A stretch of 64,000 nucleotides of DNA from Mesorhizobium sp. (GTDB lineage: Bacteria > Pseudomonadota > Alphaproteobacteria > Rhizobiales > Rhizobiaceae): contig SAQL01000022.1 in assembly GCA_004020645.1 (NCBI GenBank), forward strand, positions 1 through 64,000. Direction: 5' to 3'. Shown here piece by piece: positions 18,377 to 26,901 of this stretch (positions are counted from its first letter, which is position 1; each line of letters opens with the position of its first letter). The notes under the pieces are model-generated. The model searched no databases and was not told the DNA's origin. It saw only the letters and a list, made by a program, of their open reading frames with translations. A program made the translations under genes and the position numbers.

Positions 18377-19171
18377 ATGGCGCTTGCACTGCAGACTTTC
18401 TCGACGGTGAAGGACGCCAATGCGGCGCTGAAAGCCGCCGGCACCCGCTATCTCGGCGGCGGCACGCTGGCCGTGCGCGCCGCCAATGAAGGCGATGTCT
18501 CGGTCTCCAGCTTCATCAGGTCGACCGAGCCTTCGCTGTCGGCCATCACCGTTTCCGGCGGCAAGGTCCGCATCGGCGCCTCAGTGACCATGGCGGCGAT
18601 CGCCCGTCACCCGGACCTGTCTTCCCTCAGCCACGCGGCGCACGCCGTCGGCGGCCCGGCGATCCGCAACATGGCGACGGTCGGCGGCAATCTCTTCGCC
18701 CCGGCGCCCTATGGCGATTTCACCGTCGCGCTGCTGGCGTTGGATGCCACCCTCAGCACCGATGGCGGTGACCTACCGATCGAAACCTTCCTGGTAAAAC
18801 GCGAAAGCATTCACGCCATTGTCACGGCAGTCGGCTTCAGCCTGCCAGCGGAAGGCAGCTTTCGCTTCCTGAAAGTGTCGCGGATCAAGCCGAAAGGCAT
18901 CTCGGTGCTGAGCATCGCCGCCGTGCTGGAGCAGGCGCCGGACGGCACCGTGTCTTCGGCGCGGATCGCGCTTGGCTGCATGGCCGACCGTCCGATGCGC
19001 GCGACGGCGACGGAGAAGGCGCTGCTCGGCAGAATACTCACCAGCCACGGCATCGCGCCGGCGCTGGCCGTTGCGAACGACGGCACCGCGCCGATCACCG
19101 ATCCGCTCGCCAGTGCCTGGTATCGCAACGAAGTCCTGCCGGTCCATCTCGGCCGGCTTTTGCTCGCCTGA
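18377..19171 (+). CDS. Molybdenum hydroxylase FAD-binding subunit (CoxM/XdhB-like)
   Basis: 264 residues. The FAD-binding PCMH-like domain shows TRYLGGGTLAVRAA and PAIRNMATVGGNLFAPAPYGD, the latter being the conserved flavin loop. A CO_deh_flav_C-type domain follows (FLKVSRIKPKGISVLSIAA, then RIALGCMADRPMRA). It passes electrons from the 2Fe-2S subunit to FAD and an acceptor. An AGGAG ribosome-binding site lies at about 18366. Short for the family (usually 270-290 aa) but complete at both ends. Confidence 0.9.
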   Translation: MALALQTFSTVKDANAALKAAGTRYLGGGTLAVRAANEGDVSVSSFIRSTEPSLSAITVSGGKVRIGASVTMAAIARHPDLSSLSHAAHAVGGPAIRNMATVGGNLFAPAPYGDFTVALLALDATLSTDGGDLPIETFLVKRESIHAIVTAVGFSLPAEGSFRFLKVSRIKPKGISVLSIAAVLEQAPDGTVSSARIALGCMADRPMRATATEKALLGRILTSHGIAPALAVANDGTAPITDPLASAWYRNEVLPVHLGRLLLA

Positions 19172-19221
19172 AAGCCAATGGCGGGTAAGTCCGCCTGGCT
19201 GCGGCGCAAGGAGTAGAAAAC

Positions 19222-21087
19222 ATGGCAAAGGTCTCGGTTCAGTTCACGCTCAACGGCGCGGAGAAGGCCGAATTCATCGACAGCGGCACGACGCTGCTTC
19301 ATGCGCTGCGCGACAAGATCGGCGACACCTCGCCGAAGGGCGGCTGCCATCAGGGCACATGCGGCGCCTGCTCGGTCATCATCGACGGCGAACTCAGGTT
19401 GTCCTGCCTGACGCTGGCCGAGACCTGCAGCGGCGCCGCCATCACCACGACGTCAGGTCTCTCGGAAGGCGGCGTGCTGCATCCTTTGCAGCGCGCCTTC
19501 CTCGACGCCTTCGCCACGCAATGCGGCTTCTGCACGCCGGGCATGATCATGGCCGCCAAGGTGCTGCTCGACCACACGCCGAACCCCAGCCGCGACGAGG
19601 TGGTCGAGGCGCTGTCGGGCAATATCTGCCGCTGCACCGGCTACGAGCCGATCATCCAGGCGGTGCTGACCGCCGCGCGATCCAATTCGCAGAACGCGGC
19701 CAGAGGGGAGTCAAAAAAGATGGAACTCCGCAAGAGCTATTTCGCCGACCAGCGCAAGGACGATCTGCACGAGATCGGTCAGCCGCGGCCGCGCTCGGAT
19801 TCGCCTGGTCACGTCACCGGCAAGACCGCCTATTTCGCCGACCGCAATTTTCCCGGCATGCTGCATCTCAAGATGGTGCGCAGCCCGCACCATCACGCCC
19901 GCATCCTCAGCATCGACATTTCAGAGGCGGAAAAGCATCCGGGCGTGGTGAAAATTCTGACCGCCAAGGACGTGCCGCACAATGTCTACACCATCCTGAT
20001 CCTGATCCAGATCGGGCCGGAGGACGAGACGGTGCTGGCCGACGGCAAGGTGCGCTGGAAGGGCGAGGCGGTGGTGGCGGTGCTGGCCGAGACCGAGCGT
20101 GCCGCGCAGGAGGCGGCGGCCAAGGTCAAGGTCGATTACGAGGTGCTGCCGGCGGTCTTCGACATGGAGGAAGCGCTGAAGCCCGGCGCGCCGATCGTCA
20201 ACGAATATCACGGCCGGAACTACTATCTCTATGACAGCGGTGAATGCCGCAAGGTGCGCTTCGGCGATGTCGAGGCCGGCTTCGCCAGCGCCGATCACGT
20301 GCTCGAACAGACCTACCAATCCTCGCCGATCGAGCATGCGCCGACCGAGACGACCGGCTGCATCGTCGCCCCTGAGGGCAACGATCGCTTCACCTGCTAC
20401 ACCAATACGCAGGCGATGTTCTTCACCCTCGACAACGCCTCGATCATCCTGCAGATGCCCGGCAACAGACTGCATTTCGTCGGCGGCACCGTCGGCGGCG
20501 GTTTTGGCGGCAAGGTCGACGTCATCGTCGAGCCGATCGCCATTCTTGGCGCCAAGCTGACCGGCCGCCCTGTCTCCTTCATCTACAGCCGCGCGGAGGA
20601 GATGCAGATCTCCTCGCCGCGCGCCGCCGAAAAAGTCGTCATCAAGGACGGCGTCATGAAGGATGGCCGTATCGTCGCCAGAAAAGTCACCGGCTACACC
20701 GATGCCGGCGCCTATTCGCGCCACTCGCCCTACGGCGCGCAGAAGGGCGCCGGTCACTATCCCGGCCCTTACACGATCCCCAATGTCTGGATCGACACCT
20801 ACTGCGTCTATACCAACCGCACCCCCTCCTCCGCCATGCGCGGCTTCGGCGTCACCATCGGCGATTTCGCGCTGGAGGTGCAGATGGACAAGCTCGCCCG
20901 GCTGATCGGCATGGACCCGCTCGAATTCCGCTTCATCAACGCCTACCGCGACGGCGACATGAAGGCACACCGCCAGCCGACCGAAGGGGCGGCGCTTATC
21001 GAGTGCATGCAGGAGGCGTCGCGCGCCGCCAACTGGCCGGTAGCAGAGAAGTTCATGGCGATGTCGTCCTACGCGAAGGGAGCTTGA
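19222..21087 (+). CDS. Fused 2Fe-2S subunit and N-terminal half of the Mo-cofactor subunit
   Basis: A single 621-residue frame. Residues 1-166 are a complete CoxS/XdhA-type 2Fe-2S protein: plant-type cluster GGCHQGTCGACSVIIDG plus Cys, and the second cluster CGFCTPGM with NICRCTGYEPI. Residues 167-621 are the first ~455 residues of a CoxL/XdhC-type molybdopterin subunit, including the hammerhead domain, GGTVGGGFGGKVDVIVEP and SAMRGFGVTIGDFALEVQ. A ribosome-binding site (AGAGGGGAG, 19702-19710) and an ATG at 19720 sit at the junction. One base change of TCA 19711-19713 to TGA would restore two genes, so it may be a true fusion or read as two proteins by internal initiation. The CO-dehydrogenase-specific AYxCSFR loop is not present, so the substrate is not CO. 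Confidence 0.85.
   Translation: MAKVSVQFTLNGAEKAEFIDSGTTLLHALRDKIGDTSPKGGCHQGTCGACSVIIDGELRLSCLTLAETCSGAAITTTSGLSEGGVLHPLQRAFLDAFATQCGFCTPGMIMAAKVLLDHTPNPSRDEVVEALSGNICRCTGYEPIIQAVLTAARSNSQNAARGESKKMELRKSYFADQRKDDLHEIGQPRPRSDSPGHVTGKTAYFADRNFPGMLHLKMVRSPHHHARILSIDISEAEKHPGVVKILTAKDVPHNVYTILILIQIGPEDETVLADGKVRWKGEAVVAVLAETERAAQEAAAKVKVDYEVLPAVFDMEEALKPGAPIVNEYHGRNYYLYDSGECRKVRFGDVEAGFASADHVLEQTYQSSPIEHAPTETTGCIVAPEGNDRFTCYTNTQAMFFTLDNASIILQMPGNRLHFVGGTVGGGFGGKVDVIVEPIAILGAKLTGRPVSFIYSRAEEMQISSPRAAEKVVIKDGVMKDGRIVARKVTGYTDAGAYSRHSPYGAQKGAGHYPGPYTIPNVWIDTYCVYTNRTPSSAMRGFGVTIGDFALEVQMDKLARLIGMDPLEFRFINAYRDGDMKAHRQPTEGAALIECMQEASRAANWPVAEKFMAMSSYAKGA
19702..19722 (+). promoter_or_regulatory. Internal ribosome-binding site and ATG at the subunit fusion junction
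   Basis: AGAGGGGAG at 19702-19710 is followed nine bases later by ATG 19720 (MELRKSYFADQRK), a normal start for a Mo-subunit N-terminus. It lies in frame inside the longer gene, just after the expected end of the 2Fe-2S subunit. Confidence 0.6.
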
Positions 21088-21088
21088 G

Positions 21089-22093
21089 ATGGCGATCAGG
21101 CGCGGACGCGGCGTCGCCGCGATCAACTATCCGACCGGGATGAATCTGGGCGGCGACCCGACCCAGGCGCTGGTGCATTCGACGCCGACCGGCAATTTCA
21201 TGGTCACGCTGTCGAGTGTCGATCTCGGCCAGGGCATGAAGCAGATCATGGCGCAGATCTGCGCCGAGACGATCGGCGTGCCGACCGACCGCGTCGTCGT
21301 CGACACCGCCGACACCGACACCGGCCCGCACTGCATGGGCACCTTCGCCTCGCGCGGCACGCACCGCGCCGGCAACGCCGTCATCCAGGCCGCCAGGGAG
21401 GCCCGCCAGGTGATGCTGGAAGTGGCGGCCGAGGAGCTGGAAGTGAATGCCTCGGACCTCGAGACCGACGGCCAGGGCAACATCCTGGTCAAGGGCGCCC
21501 CGCAAAAATCGATCTCGATCTTCGATGTCGCGCTGTCGGCGCATTTCAAGCGCGGCCGCTCGATTTCCGGCCGCGGCATGTTTTTGATCCCGCGCTCATA
21601 TCCCGAGAAAGAAACCGGCGCGATGAAACCGTCGACCTGCTATGCGCACGCCTGCACAGTGGCCGAGGTCGAGGTCGATGACGAGACCGGCGAGGTCACT
21701 GTGCTGACGGTGAAGAACGTTTTTGAGATCGGCCGCGCGCTGAATCCGAAAATGGTCGAACAGCAGCTCGTTGGCGGCTCATGGATGGGCATCAGTCATG
21801 CGCTCTACGAAACCACCGAACCCTATTACCCCAATCGCGATCATGGCGGCACCGACTTCAATCAGTATCTGATGCCGGGGCCGGGTGATCTTGCGCAAAC
21901 CGAGATCATCGTGCTGGAACGACCCTCGGCCGACGGCCCGTACGGCGCCAAGGGACCAGGCGAAATGTGCGCCAACCCGCAGATTCCGGCGGTCGCCAAT
22001 GCCGTCTTCGACGCCGTCGGCGTGCGCATCGACACGCTGCCGATCACGCCGGAACGCATCCTGCGCGCGCTGAAGGCACAAGCCTCGAACTGA
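21089..22093 (+). CDS. C-terminal half of the Mo-cofactor subunit, as a separate gene
   Basis: 334 residues that correspond to the second molybdopterin-binding domain: VDLGQGMKQIMAQICAE, VDTADTDTGPHCMGTFASRG, and at the end GPYGAKGPGEMCANPQIP with the Glu that acts as base in this family. The start codon begins two bases after the upstream stop, and AAGGGAG (21076-21082) inside the upstream gene is properly spaced. So the split is likely real and translationally coupled, not a sequencing frameshift; the frames meet at a clean TGA-G-ATG. With the upstream 455 residues it sums to ~790, the normal length of one Mo subunit. Confidence 0.85.
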   Translation: MAIRRGRGVAAINYPTGMNLGGDPTQALVHSTPTGNFMVTLSSVDLGQGMKQIMAQICAETIGVPTDRVVVDTADTDTGPHCMGTFASRGTHRAGNAVIQAAREARQVMLEVAAEELEVNASDLETDGQGNILVKGAPQKSISIFDVALSAHFKRGRSISGRGMFLIPRSYPEKETGAMKPSTCYAHACTVAEVEVDDETGEVTVLTVKNVFEIGRALNPKMVEQQLVGGSWMGISHALYETTEPYYPNRDHGGTDFNQYLMPGPGDLAQTEIIVLERPSADGPYGAKGPGEMCANPQIPAVANAVFDAVGVRIDTLPITPERILRALKAQASN

Positions 22094-22984
22094 GTGCTGG
22101 AAATGCCCAAGAGAAGCGCCGGCACTGTCGCGATCTCGCCGGAGGCGATGGCGTCCCGCCTCGCCGCTTCGCGCTATCTGGCCGATGAGAGCCTGGCGAC
22201 TGCCATCTTCCTGGCGATAAGGCTTGGCAAGCCGCTTCTGCTCGAAGGCGCGCCCGGTGTCGGTAAGACGGAGGCCGCAAAAGCAATCGCCGAAGTGCTC
22301 GGGCGCGACCTGGTGCGGCTGCAATGCTATGAGGGCATTGACGCCGCGCATGCGCTCTACGAATGGAACTACCAGCGTCAGTTGCTCGCCATCCGCCATG
22401 CCGGCGAGCATGAGGTCGACATCTATGATGACCGCTTCCTGATCGCGCGGCCGCTGCTGCAGGTGCTGAAGGCGCCGGAAAAGCGCGTGCTGCTGGTCGA
22501 CGAGATCGACCGTTCGGACCATGAGTTCGAAGCACTGCTGCTGGAATTCCTTTCCGATTTCCAGATCAGCATTCCCGAGCGCGGCACCATTCGCGCAACG
22601 GCGCAGCCGATCGTCATCTTGACCTCGAACCGCACGCGCGAACTGGCGGAAGCGCTGCGGCGGCGCTGCGTCTACCACTGGATCACCTATCCCGACGCCG
22701 AGCGCGAGGCCGCCATCATCATGCTGCGCGCCGGTGACGTCGCCGAGGCGACCGCACGCGCCGTGGCATCTGCCGTGCGCGACATCCGCGCCCAGCCGCT
22801 GGCGAAGCCGCCCGGCGTTGCCGAGGCGGTCGAATGGGCCAATGCCGCGACGATCCTCGAAAAGGGCGGCAGCCCGTGGCCGGAAGCTTTTCGCCGCGCC
22901 ATCGGCGTGCTGATCAAGGACGAAGAGGACCTGTCCTACATCGCCCCCGAGCTTGGCCGGATCGTCGAGGAGGCATTGGCGTGA
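22094..22984 (+). CDS. MoxR-family AAA ATPase (CoxD-like)
   Basis: 296 residues. Walker A is LLLEGAPGVGKTEAAK, Walker B is VLLVDEIDRSDHEFEALLLE, sensor 1 is IVILTSNRTREL and the Arg finger region is RRRCVYHWI. MoxR ATPases act with VWA proteins as chaperones; CoxD with CoxE installs sulfur/copper in CO dehydrogenase. The GTG start directly follows the stop of the Mo-subunit gene, and its 3' end overlaps the VWA gene (GTGA), so assembly of this Mo enzyme is the likely task. MPKRSAG (ATG 22103) is an alternative start. Confidence 0.9.
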   Translation: MLEMPKRSAGTVAISPEAMASRLAASRYLADESLATAIFLAIRLGKPLLLEGAPGVGKTEAAKAIAEVLGRDLVRLQCYEGIDAAHALYEWNYQRQLLAIRHAGEHEVDIYDDRFLIARPLLQVLKAPEKRVLLVDEIDRSDHEFEALLLEFLSDFQISIPERGTIRATAQPIVILTSNRTRELAEALRRRCVYHWITYPDAEREAAIIMLRAGDVAEATARAVASAVRDIRAQPLAKPPGVAEAVEWANAATILEKGGSPWPEAFRRAIGVLIKDEEDLSYIAPELGRIVEEALA

Positions 22985-24114
22985 GCGCCGCGGCCCTACC
23001 CCGGGCGGCTGCGCCCTTGCTCGGCTTTGGCCGGCTGCTGCGCCGCTATGGCTTTCCGGTGGCGCCCGAGCAGGTGTCAGGCTTCATGCAGGCGGTGACG
23101 CTGCTCGGGCCCCGCTCGATGGCCGATATCCACGAAGCGGCCCTTGCCACGCTGGCGCCGCCGCCCGACCGCCGCGACGAATTCGAGGCGCATTTCAAAA
23201 GCTATTTCTACGGCAACAAGGCTGCCCTCGTCGAGGGCGAGGCTGACGAGGAAACCCGCATCAAGGACGACGGCGGCACCAGCCAAGAAGAGATCGAGGT
23301 GACGCGCCAGGAGGAAGGCGGCGAGCTCTCGTCCGGCGCCGAACAGTTGAGCGTCCGCGACTTCCGGCGCGACGGCGACGGGCTTGCCGCCTTCCGCCGC
23401 AAGCTCGCTGCCGCCTTGCCCGTCCGCCGCTCCTTCCGCACCGTGCGAACGCACGCGCGCGGCAAGCTCGATCTGCGCCGTTCGCTGCGCGAAATCGTCA
23501 GCGCCGATGGCGATGTGCCATCGCCGCTGCTGCGCCGCAGGCAGACCGTGCCGCGCAAGCTGCTGATCCTGATCGACGTGTCAGGCTCGATGAAGCTGCA
23601 CACGTCGGACTACCTCAAGCTGGCGCATGCGGCGGTGCAAGGCGCGGACCGGGCCGAAATTTTCACCTTCGGCACGCGGCTGACCCGCATCACCGCGGCG
23701 CTGCGCATTCGCGACCGCGACCAGGCGCTAGCCCGCGTGGCGGCACTGGTCGACGACTGGGACGGCGGCACCCGCATGGGACCGACGCTGCTCGCCTTCC
23801 TGTCGGTGCCGCGCTTCTCCGCATTCGCGCGCGGAGCGGCGGTCATCATCCTGTCGGACGCGCTGGAGCGCGGCGATCATGCCGAACTGGAAATGGCGAT
23901 GCGCCGGCTGAGCGCACGCGCCTTCCGGCTTTCGCTGGCGACGCCTCTGGCCGGCGACCCGCGCTTTCAGCCGGCCACGGCAGCACTTCGCGCCATCCTG
24001 CCGGTGCTCGACGATCTGGTCGACGGTTCGTCGATCGCCGGTCTCACCGATTTCATCCTGTCGCTCGCCCGCCCTGCCCCGACGGCCGCAGCAATCTGGA
24101 AAAGGGTTTCATGA
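22981..24114 (+). CDS. VWA-domain protein (CoxE-like)
   Basis: 377 residues from GTG 22981 (VSAAALPRAAAPLLGF). A helical N-terminal domain (~1-110), a charged linker rich in Glu/Asp (~85-130), then a VWA domain (~195-365) with the MIDAS motif DVSGSM, FTFGTRLTRIT, and WDGGTRMGPTL. It overlaps the MoxR gene by four bases and the amidohydrolase gene by four bases. MoxR/VWA pairs work together on metalloenzyme maturation; CoxE is the close model. The longer in-frame extension into the MoxR gene is not used. Confidence 0.9.
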   Translation: MSAAALPRAAAPLLGFGRLLRRYGFPVAPEQVSGFMQAVTLLGPRSMADIHEAALATLAPPPDRRDEFEAHFKSYFYGNKAALVEGEADEETRIKDDGGTSQEEIEVTRQEEGGELSSGAEQLSVRDFRRDGDGLAAFRRKLAAALPVRRSFRTVRTHARGKLDLRRSLREIVSADGDVPSPLLRRRQTVPRKLLILIDVSGSMKLHTSDYLKLAHAAVQGADRAEIFTFGTRLTRITAALRIRDRDQALARVAALVDDWDGGTRMGPTLLAFLSVPRFSAFARGAAVIILSDALERGDHAELEMAMRRLSARAFRLSLATPLAGDPRFQPATAALRAILPVLDDLVDGSSIAGLTDFILSLARPAPTAAAIWKRVS

Positions 24115-25001
24115 TGCAGAAGGCGATAGACGCGCATTTCCACATCTGGCGCAGAGAGGATCAGCCCTGGCTGCGCGGGCCGATGGTGCCGCGCATCTTC
24201 GGCCCTTACGAGCCGATCCGCCGCGACTATCCGATCGAGGAATTCCTCGCCGACCAGCAAGGCTCCGGCGTCGAGAAGGCGGTCTATGTCCAAACCAACT
24301 GGGCGAAGGAGGATTTCGAGACCGAGGTCGCCTTCCTGCAGAAGACGGCTGACGAAACCGGTTGGCCGCATGCCATCGTCGGCTATGCCGACATGACTGT
24401 GGACGATGTGCGCCATCAGATTGATCGGCTAGTAAAATACAAGCTGCTGCGCGGCGTGCGCATGCAGCTCCACTGGCACGAAACGCCGGCCTTCCGCTTC
24501 GCCACCGCGCCCGATCAGGTCATTGACCCGAAGGTGCGGGCCAATGTGGCGCGGCTGAAGGACTACGGCCTGTCTTTCGACCTGCAGCTTTTCCCGGCCC
24601 AGATGAAGGACGGGCTGACGCTTGTCGGCGAGAATCCTGAGACCAATTTCATTCTCACGCATGCCGGCATGCTGACCGACATGTCGGAGGAAACTACGCA
24701 AGCCTGGAAAGCCGGCCTGCGCACCCTATCAGCGGCGCCCAACCTCTATGCCAAGCTGTCCGGCCTCGGCACCTTCGTCCACCGCAACGACCCGGCGCTG
24801 ATCGCCTACATCGTCGGCAACGCCATCGACATCCTCGGCAGCGACCGGCTGATGTTCGGCTCGAACTTCCCGATCGAGAAACTGTGGACCAGCCATGCCG
24901 AGCTGATCAAGGCGCACCGGGAGGCAGTAGCCGAGCATGGTGCGGCGGCAGAGGTTGATGTCTTTTGGAACACTGCGGAGCAGGTATATCGGCCGGTGTA
25001 G
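24111..25001 (+). CDS. Amidohydrolase-2 family lactonase/hydrolase
   Basis: 296 residues with a TIM-barrel metal hydrolase pattern: AIDAHFHIWRRED (the HxH strand), VQTNWAKEDFETEVAFLQ, RGVRMQLHWHETPAFRF, FILTHAGMLTD and RLMFGSNFPIEKLW (the Asp position reads Asn-Phe-Pro, as in many lactonases). Relatives hydrolyse sugar lactones or aromatic-derived dicarboxylate lactones. It overlaps the VWA gene (ATGA) and ends the Mo-hydroxylase operon, so it probably acts on the product of that oxidation. The substrate cannot be named. Confidence 0.85.
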   Translation: MMQKAIDAHFHIWRREDQPWLRGPMVPRIFGPYEPIRRDYPIEEFLADQQGSGVEKAVYVQTNWAKEDFETEVAFLQKTADETGWPHAIVGYADMTVDDVRHQIDRLVKYKLLRGVRMQLHWHETPAFRFATAPDQVIDPKVRANVARLKDYGLSFDLQLFPAQMKDGLTLVGENPETNFILTHAGMLTDMSEETTQAWKAGLRTLSAAPNLYAKLSGLGTFVHRNDPALIAYIVGNAIDILGSDRLMFGSNFPIEKLWTSHAELIKAHREAVAEHGAAAEVDVFWNTAEQVYRPV

Positions 25002-25015
25002 CGAGCAGCGCCCTT

Positions 25016-25204
25016 TCCTTCTCACCCTTGTGGGAGAAGGTGGCCGAGCGAAGCTCGGTCGGATAAGGGATGCTGGAAGGATCGCTACCTCCGAGACGTA
25101 AACACTTCAAATTCCTCGATTTTTGCGCGCTGCGTTTCTTCCAGCACCCCTCATCCGTCTCGGCGCTACGCGCCGATCCACCTTCTCCCACAAGGGGAGA
25201 AGGT
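25016..25204. repeat. Inverted pair of rhizobial palindromic repeats
   Basis: Two ~60-bp units, 25016-25077 and 25140-25204, in opposite orientation. Each contains the hairpin CCTTCTCCC-TTGTGG-GAGAAGG (small variations) and a second GC-rich hairpin (GGCCGAGC-GAAG-CTCGGTC in unit 1; CGGCGC-GTAG-CGCCG in unit 2), ending in GGATAAGGGATGCTGG or its relative. They lie between the convergent stops at 25001 and 25216. Such repeats are scattered in rhizobial genomes; here they could end transcription in both directions. Confidence 0.75.
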
Positions 25205-25215
25205 CAAGCCCGACT

Positions 25216-26658
25216 TCAGTTGCGAGGAAAATGGCCCGAAACCTCGGCGCCCGCGACCGGCGGCAGCGCCAGGAAGCGGAACGAGGCGGCGAGCCCGATA
25301 GCGCCGATCGCCAGGAAGGCGACGCGAAAGTCGACGAGGTCGAGCGCCGGCCCGCCCCTGGCGATCTGCGACAGGTTGAGCAGCGCCGCCGCAACCGCGA
25401 CGCCGAACAGCATCGCCATTTGCTGCAGCATGCTTGACAGCGTCGCCGCCGAGCTGCGCTGCGCCGAAGCGATATCGGCGAAGGCCAGCGTGTTGAGCGC
25501 GGTGAACTGCATCGAACGCGCCAGTCCGGCAATCAGCATCAGAACCACCACCAGCACTTGCGGCGTCTGCGGCGATATCGCCGCGCAGGCCATGATCGAC
25601 AGCGATACGATCAGGCCGTTAACGACCAGCACCGAACGGAAACCGAACCGCTTCAGCGTCGGTGTCGTCACCGTCTTCATGCCGAGATTGCCCAGAAAAT
25701 AGGCCAGGATCAGCATGCCGGCATCGACGGCTCTCAGGCCGAAGCCGACCTGGAACAGCAGCGGCAGCAGGAACGGCGTGGCGTTGATGGCGACCCGGAA
25801 AATGGTGCCGGCCGACAGCGTCGATATGGCGAAAGTCTGCACCTTGAATGCTGTGAGGTCGAGCAGCGGATTTTTGGCGCGCGCCATATGCCGCACGGCC
25901 AGCCAGCCGACTACGTTGACGGCGGCAAGCAGCGCCACGGTCGGCATGGCGCCGTCTTCCGGATGGGCGATGCGCTCTAGGCCACAGAGCATTGAGGCGA
26001 GCCCGACCGAGGTCAGGAGGAAGCCCGGCCAGTCGAGCGGCCTGGTTTCGGAGTCGCGGTCGCTGGGAATGAAGCGGGCGACCAGCACTAGCCCCGCTGC
26101 GCCGACCGGAATGTTGATGAAGAAATTCCAGTGCCAGGAGAGATACGTGGTGATAAAGCCGCCAAGCACCGGCCCGATCACCGGCGCGAACAGCGCCGGC
26201 CAGGTGATCAGCGCGGTGGCATTGAGCAGCTCGGACTTCGAGGCGTTGCGCAGCACCAGGATTCGGCCGACGGGCGTCATCAGCGCACTACCCAGGCCCT
26301 GCACGGCACGCGCGGCGACGAACTGAGTCAGGTTCTGCGAGATGCCGCAGGCGATCGAGGCCAGCGTGAACAGCGCGATCGCCACAAGGAAGATGCTGCG
26401 CGCGCCGAAACGGTCGGCAAGCCAGCCCGACAGCGGCACGAACACCGCCATGGCCAGCATATAGACGGTGATGCCGATGCTCATCGCCACCGCCGGCACG
26501 CCGAAGGATTCTCCCATCTGCGGCAGCGATGTCGAGATGATCGTCGAATCCAGAAGCTGCATGAAGAAGGCGACGGCGACGATCAGCGCCACGCGCCGCG
26601 CCTGCCGCGCCGCCGTCGCGGTCTCGGCCAAGGCTTTGTTTTCGGGAATGGCGGTCAT
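25216..26658 (-). CDS. MFS drug/metabolite exporter (DHA2/EmrB type)
   Basis: 480 residues from MTAIPENKALAETATAARQ with about 14 hydrophobic helices. DHA2 marks: FFMQLLDSTIISTSLPQMGE in TM1 (motif with Asp), GWLADRFGARSIF (motif A), ALMTPVGRILVLRN, and GGFITTYLSWHWNFFINIPV (antiporter motif C-like region). It exports a compound by proton antiport. The gene is divergent from the ornithine-cyclodeaminase-like gene with a shared 243-base region. The much longer upstream reading frame (to 27285) is antisense to that gene and not used. Confidence 0.9.
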   Translation of the reverse strand: MTAIPENKALAETATAARQARRVALIVAVAFFMQLLDSTIISTSLPQMGESFGVPAVAMSIGITVYMLAMAVFVPLSGWLADRFGARSIFLVAIALFTLASIACGISQNLTQFVAARAVQGLGSALMTPVGRILVLRNASKSELLNATALITWPALFAPVIGPVLGGFITTYLSWHWNFFINIPVGAAGLVLVARFIPSDRDSETRPLDWPGFLLTSVGLASMLCGLERIAHPEDGAMPTVALLAAVNVVGWLAVRHMARAKNPLLDLTAFKVQTFAISTLSAGTIFRVAINATPFLLPLLFQVGFGLRAVDAGMLILAYFLGNLGMKTVTTPTLKRFGFRSVLVVNGLIVSLSIMACAAISPQTPQVLVVVLMLIAGLARSMQFTALNTLAFADIASAQRSSAATLSSMLQQMAMLFGVAVAAALLNLSQIARGGPALDLVDFRVAFLAIGAIGLAASFRFLALPPVAGAEVSGHFPRN

Positions 26659-26670
26659 GCGCAAAACTGT

Positions 26671-26785
26671 ACGAAAGTTTTTCCCGCGCCACTGGGAACC
26701 AGGCAATTGTCTGGCAAATCGATGACGCACCGGTTTGAACAGCATTTGGGCGGCGCCGTCCAGATATGGACCAACAAACTTTCGT
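26671..26785. promoter_or_regulatory. Spaced 10-bp inverted repeat in a divergent promoter region
   Basis: ACGAAAGTTT (26671-26680) and AAACTTTCGT (26776-26785) are perfect reverse complements 95 bases apart, in the region between the leftward exporter gene and the rightward cyclodeaminase gene. They could be paired half-sites for a regulator serving both genes. No regulator gene is adjacent. Confidence 0.35.
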
Positions 26786-26901
26786 GTCATATCGCGACCT
26801 GTTATGCGATGACTGAAACTCGCCATCGAACTTTGATGCTTCGCGATTTCGATTCGTATCTTCTGACTAGGAACGCCCCCTTCATCAGGACCAATCTGCG
26901 C

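Noticed and set aside
19921..21126. 401-codon leftward open frame
   Set aside because: Antisense to the Mo-subunit gene; no domain and biased composition.
18377..22093. True CO dehydrogenase (coxMSL)
   Set aside because: The CO-specific AYxCSFR active-site loop is not present and gene partition differs.
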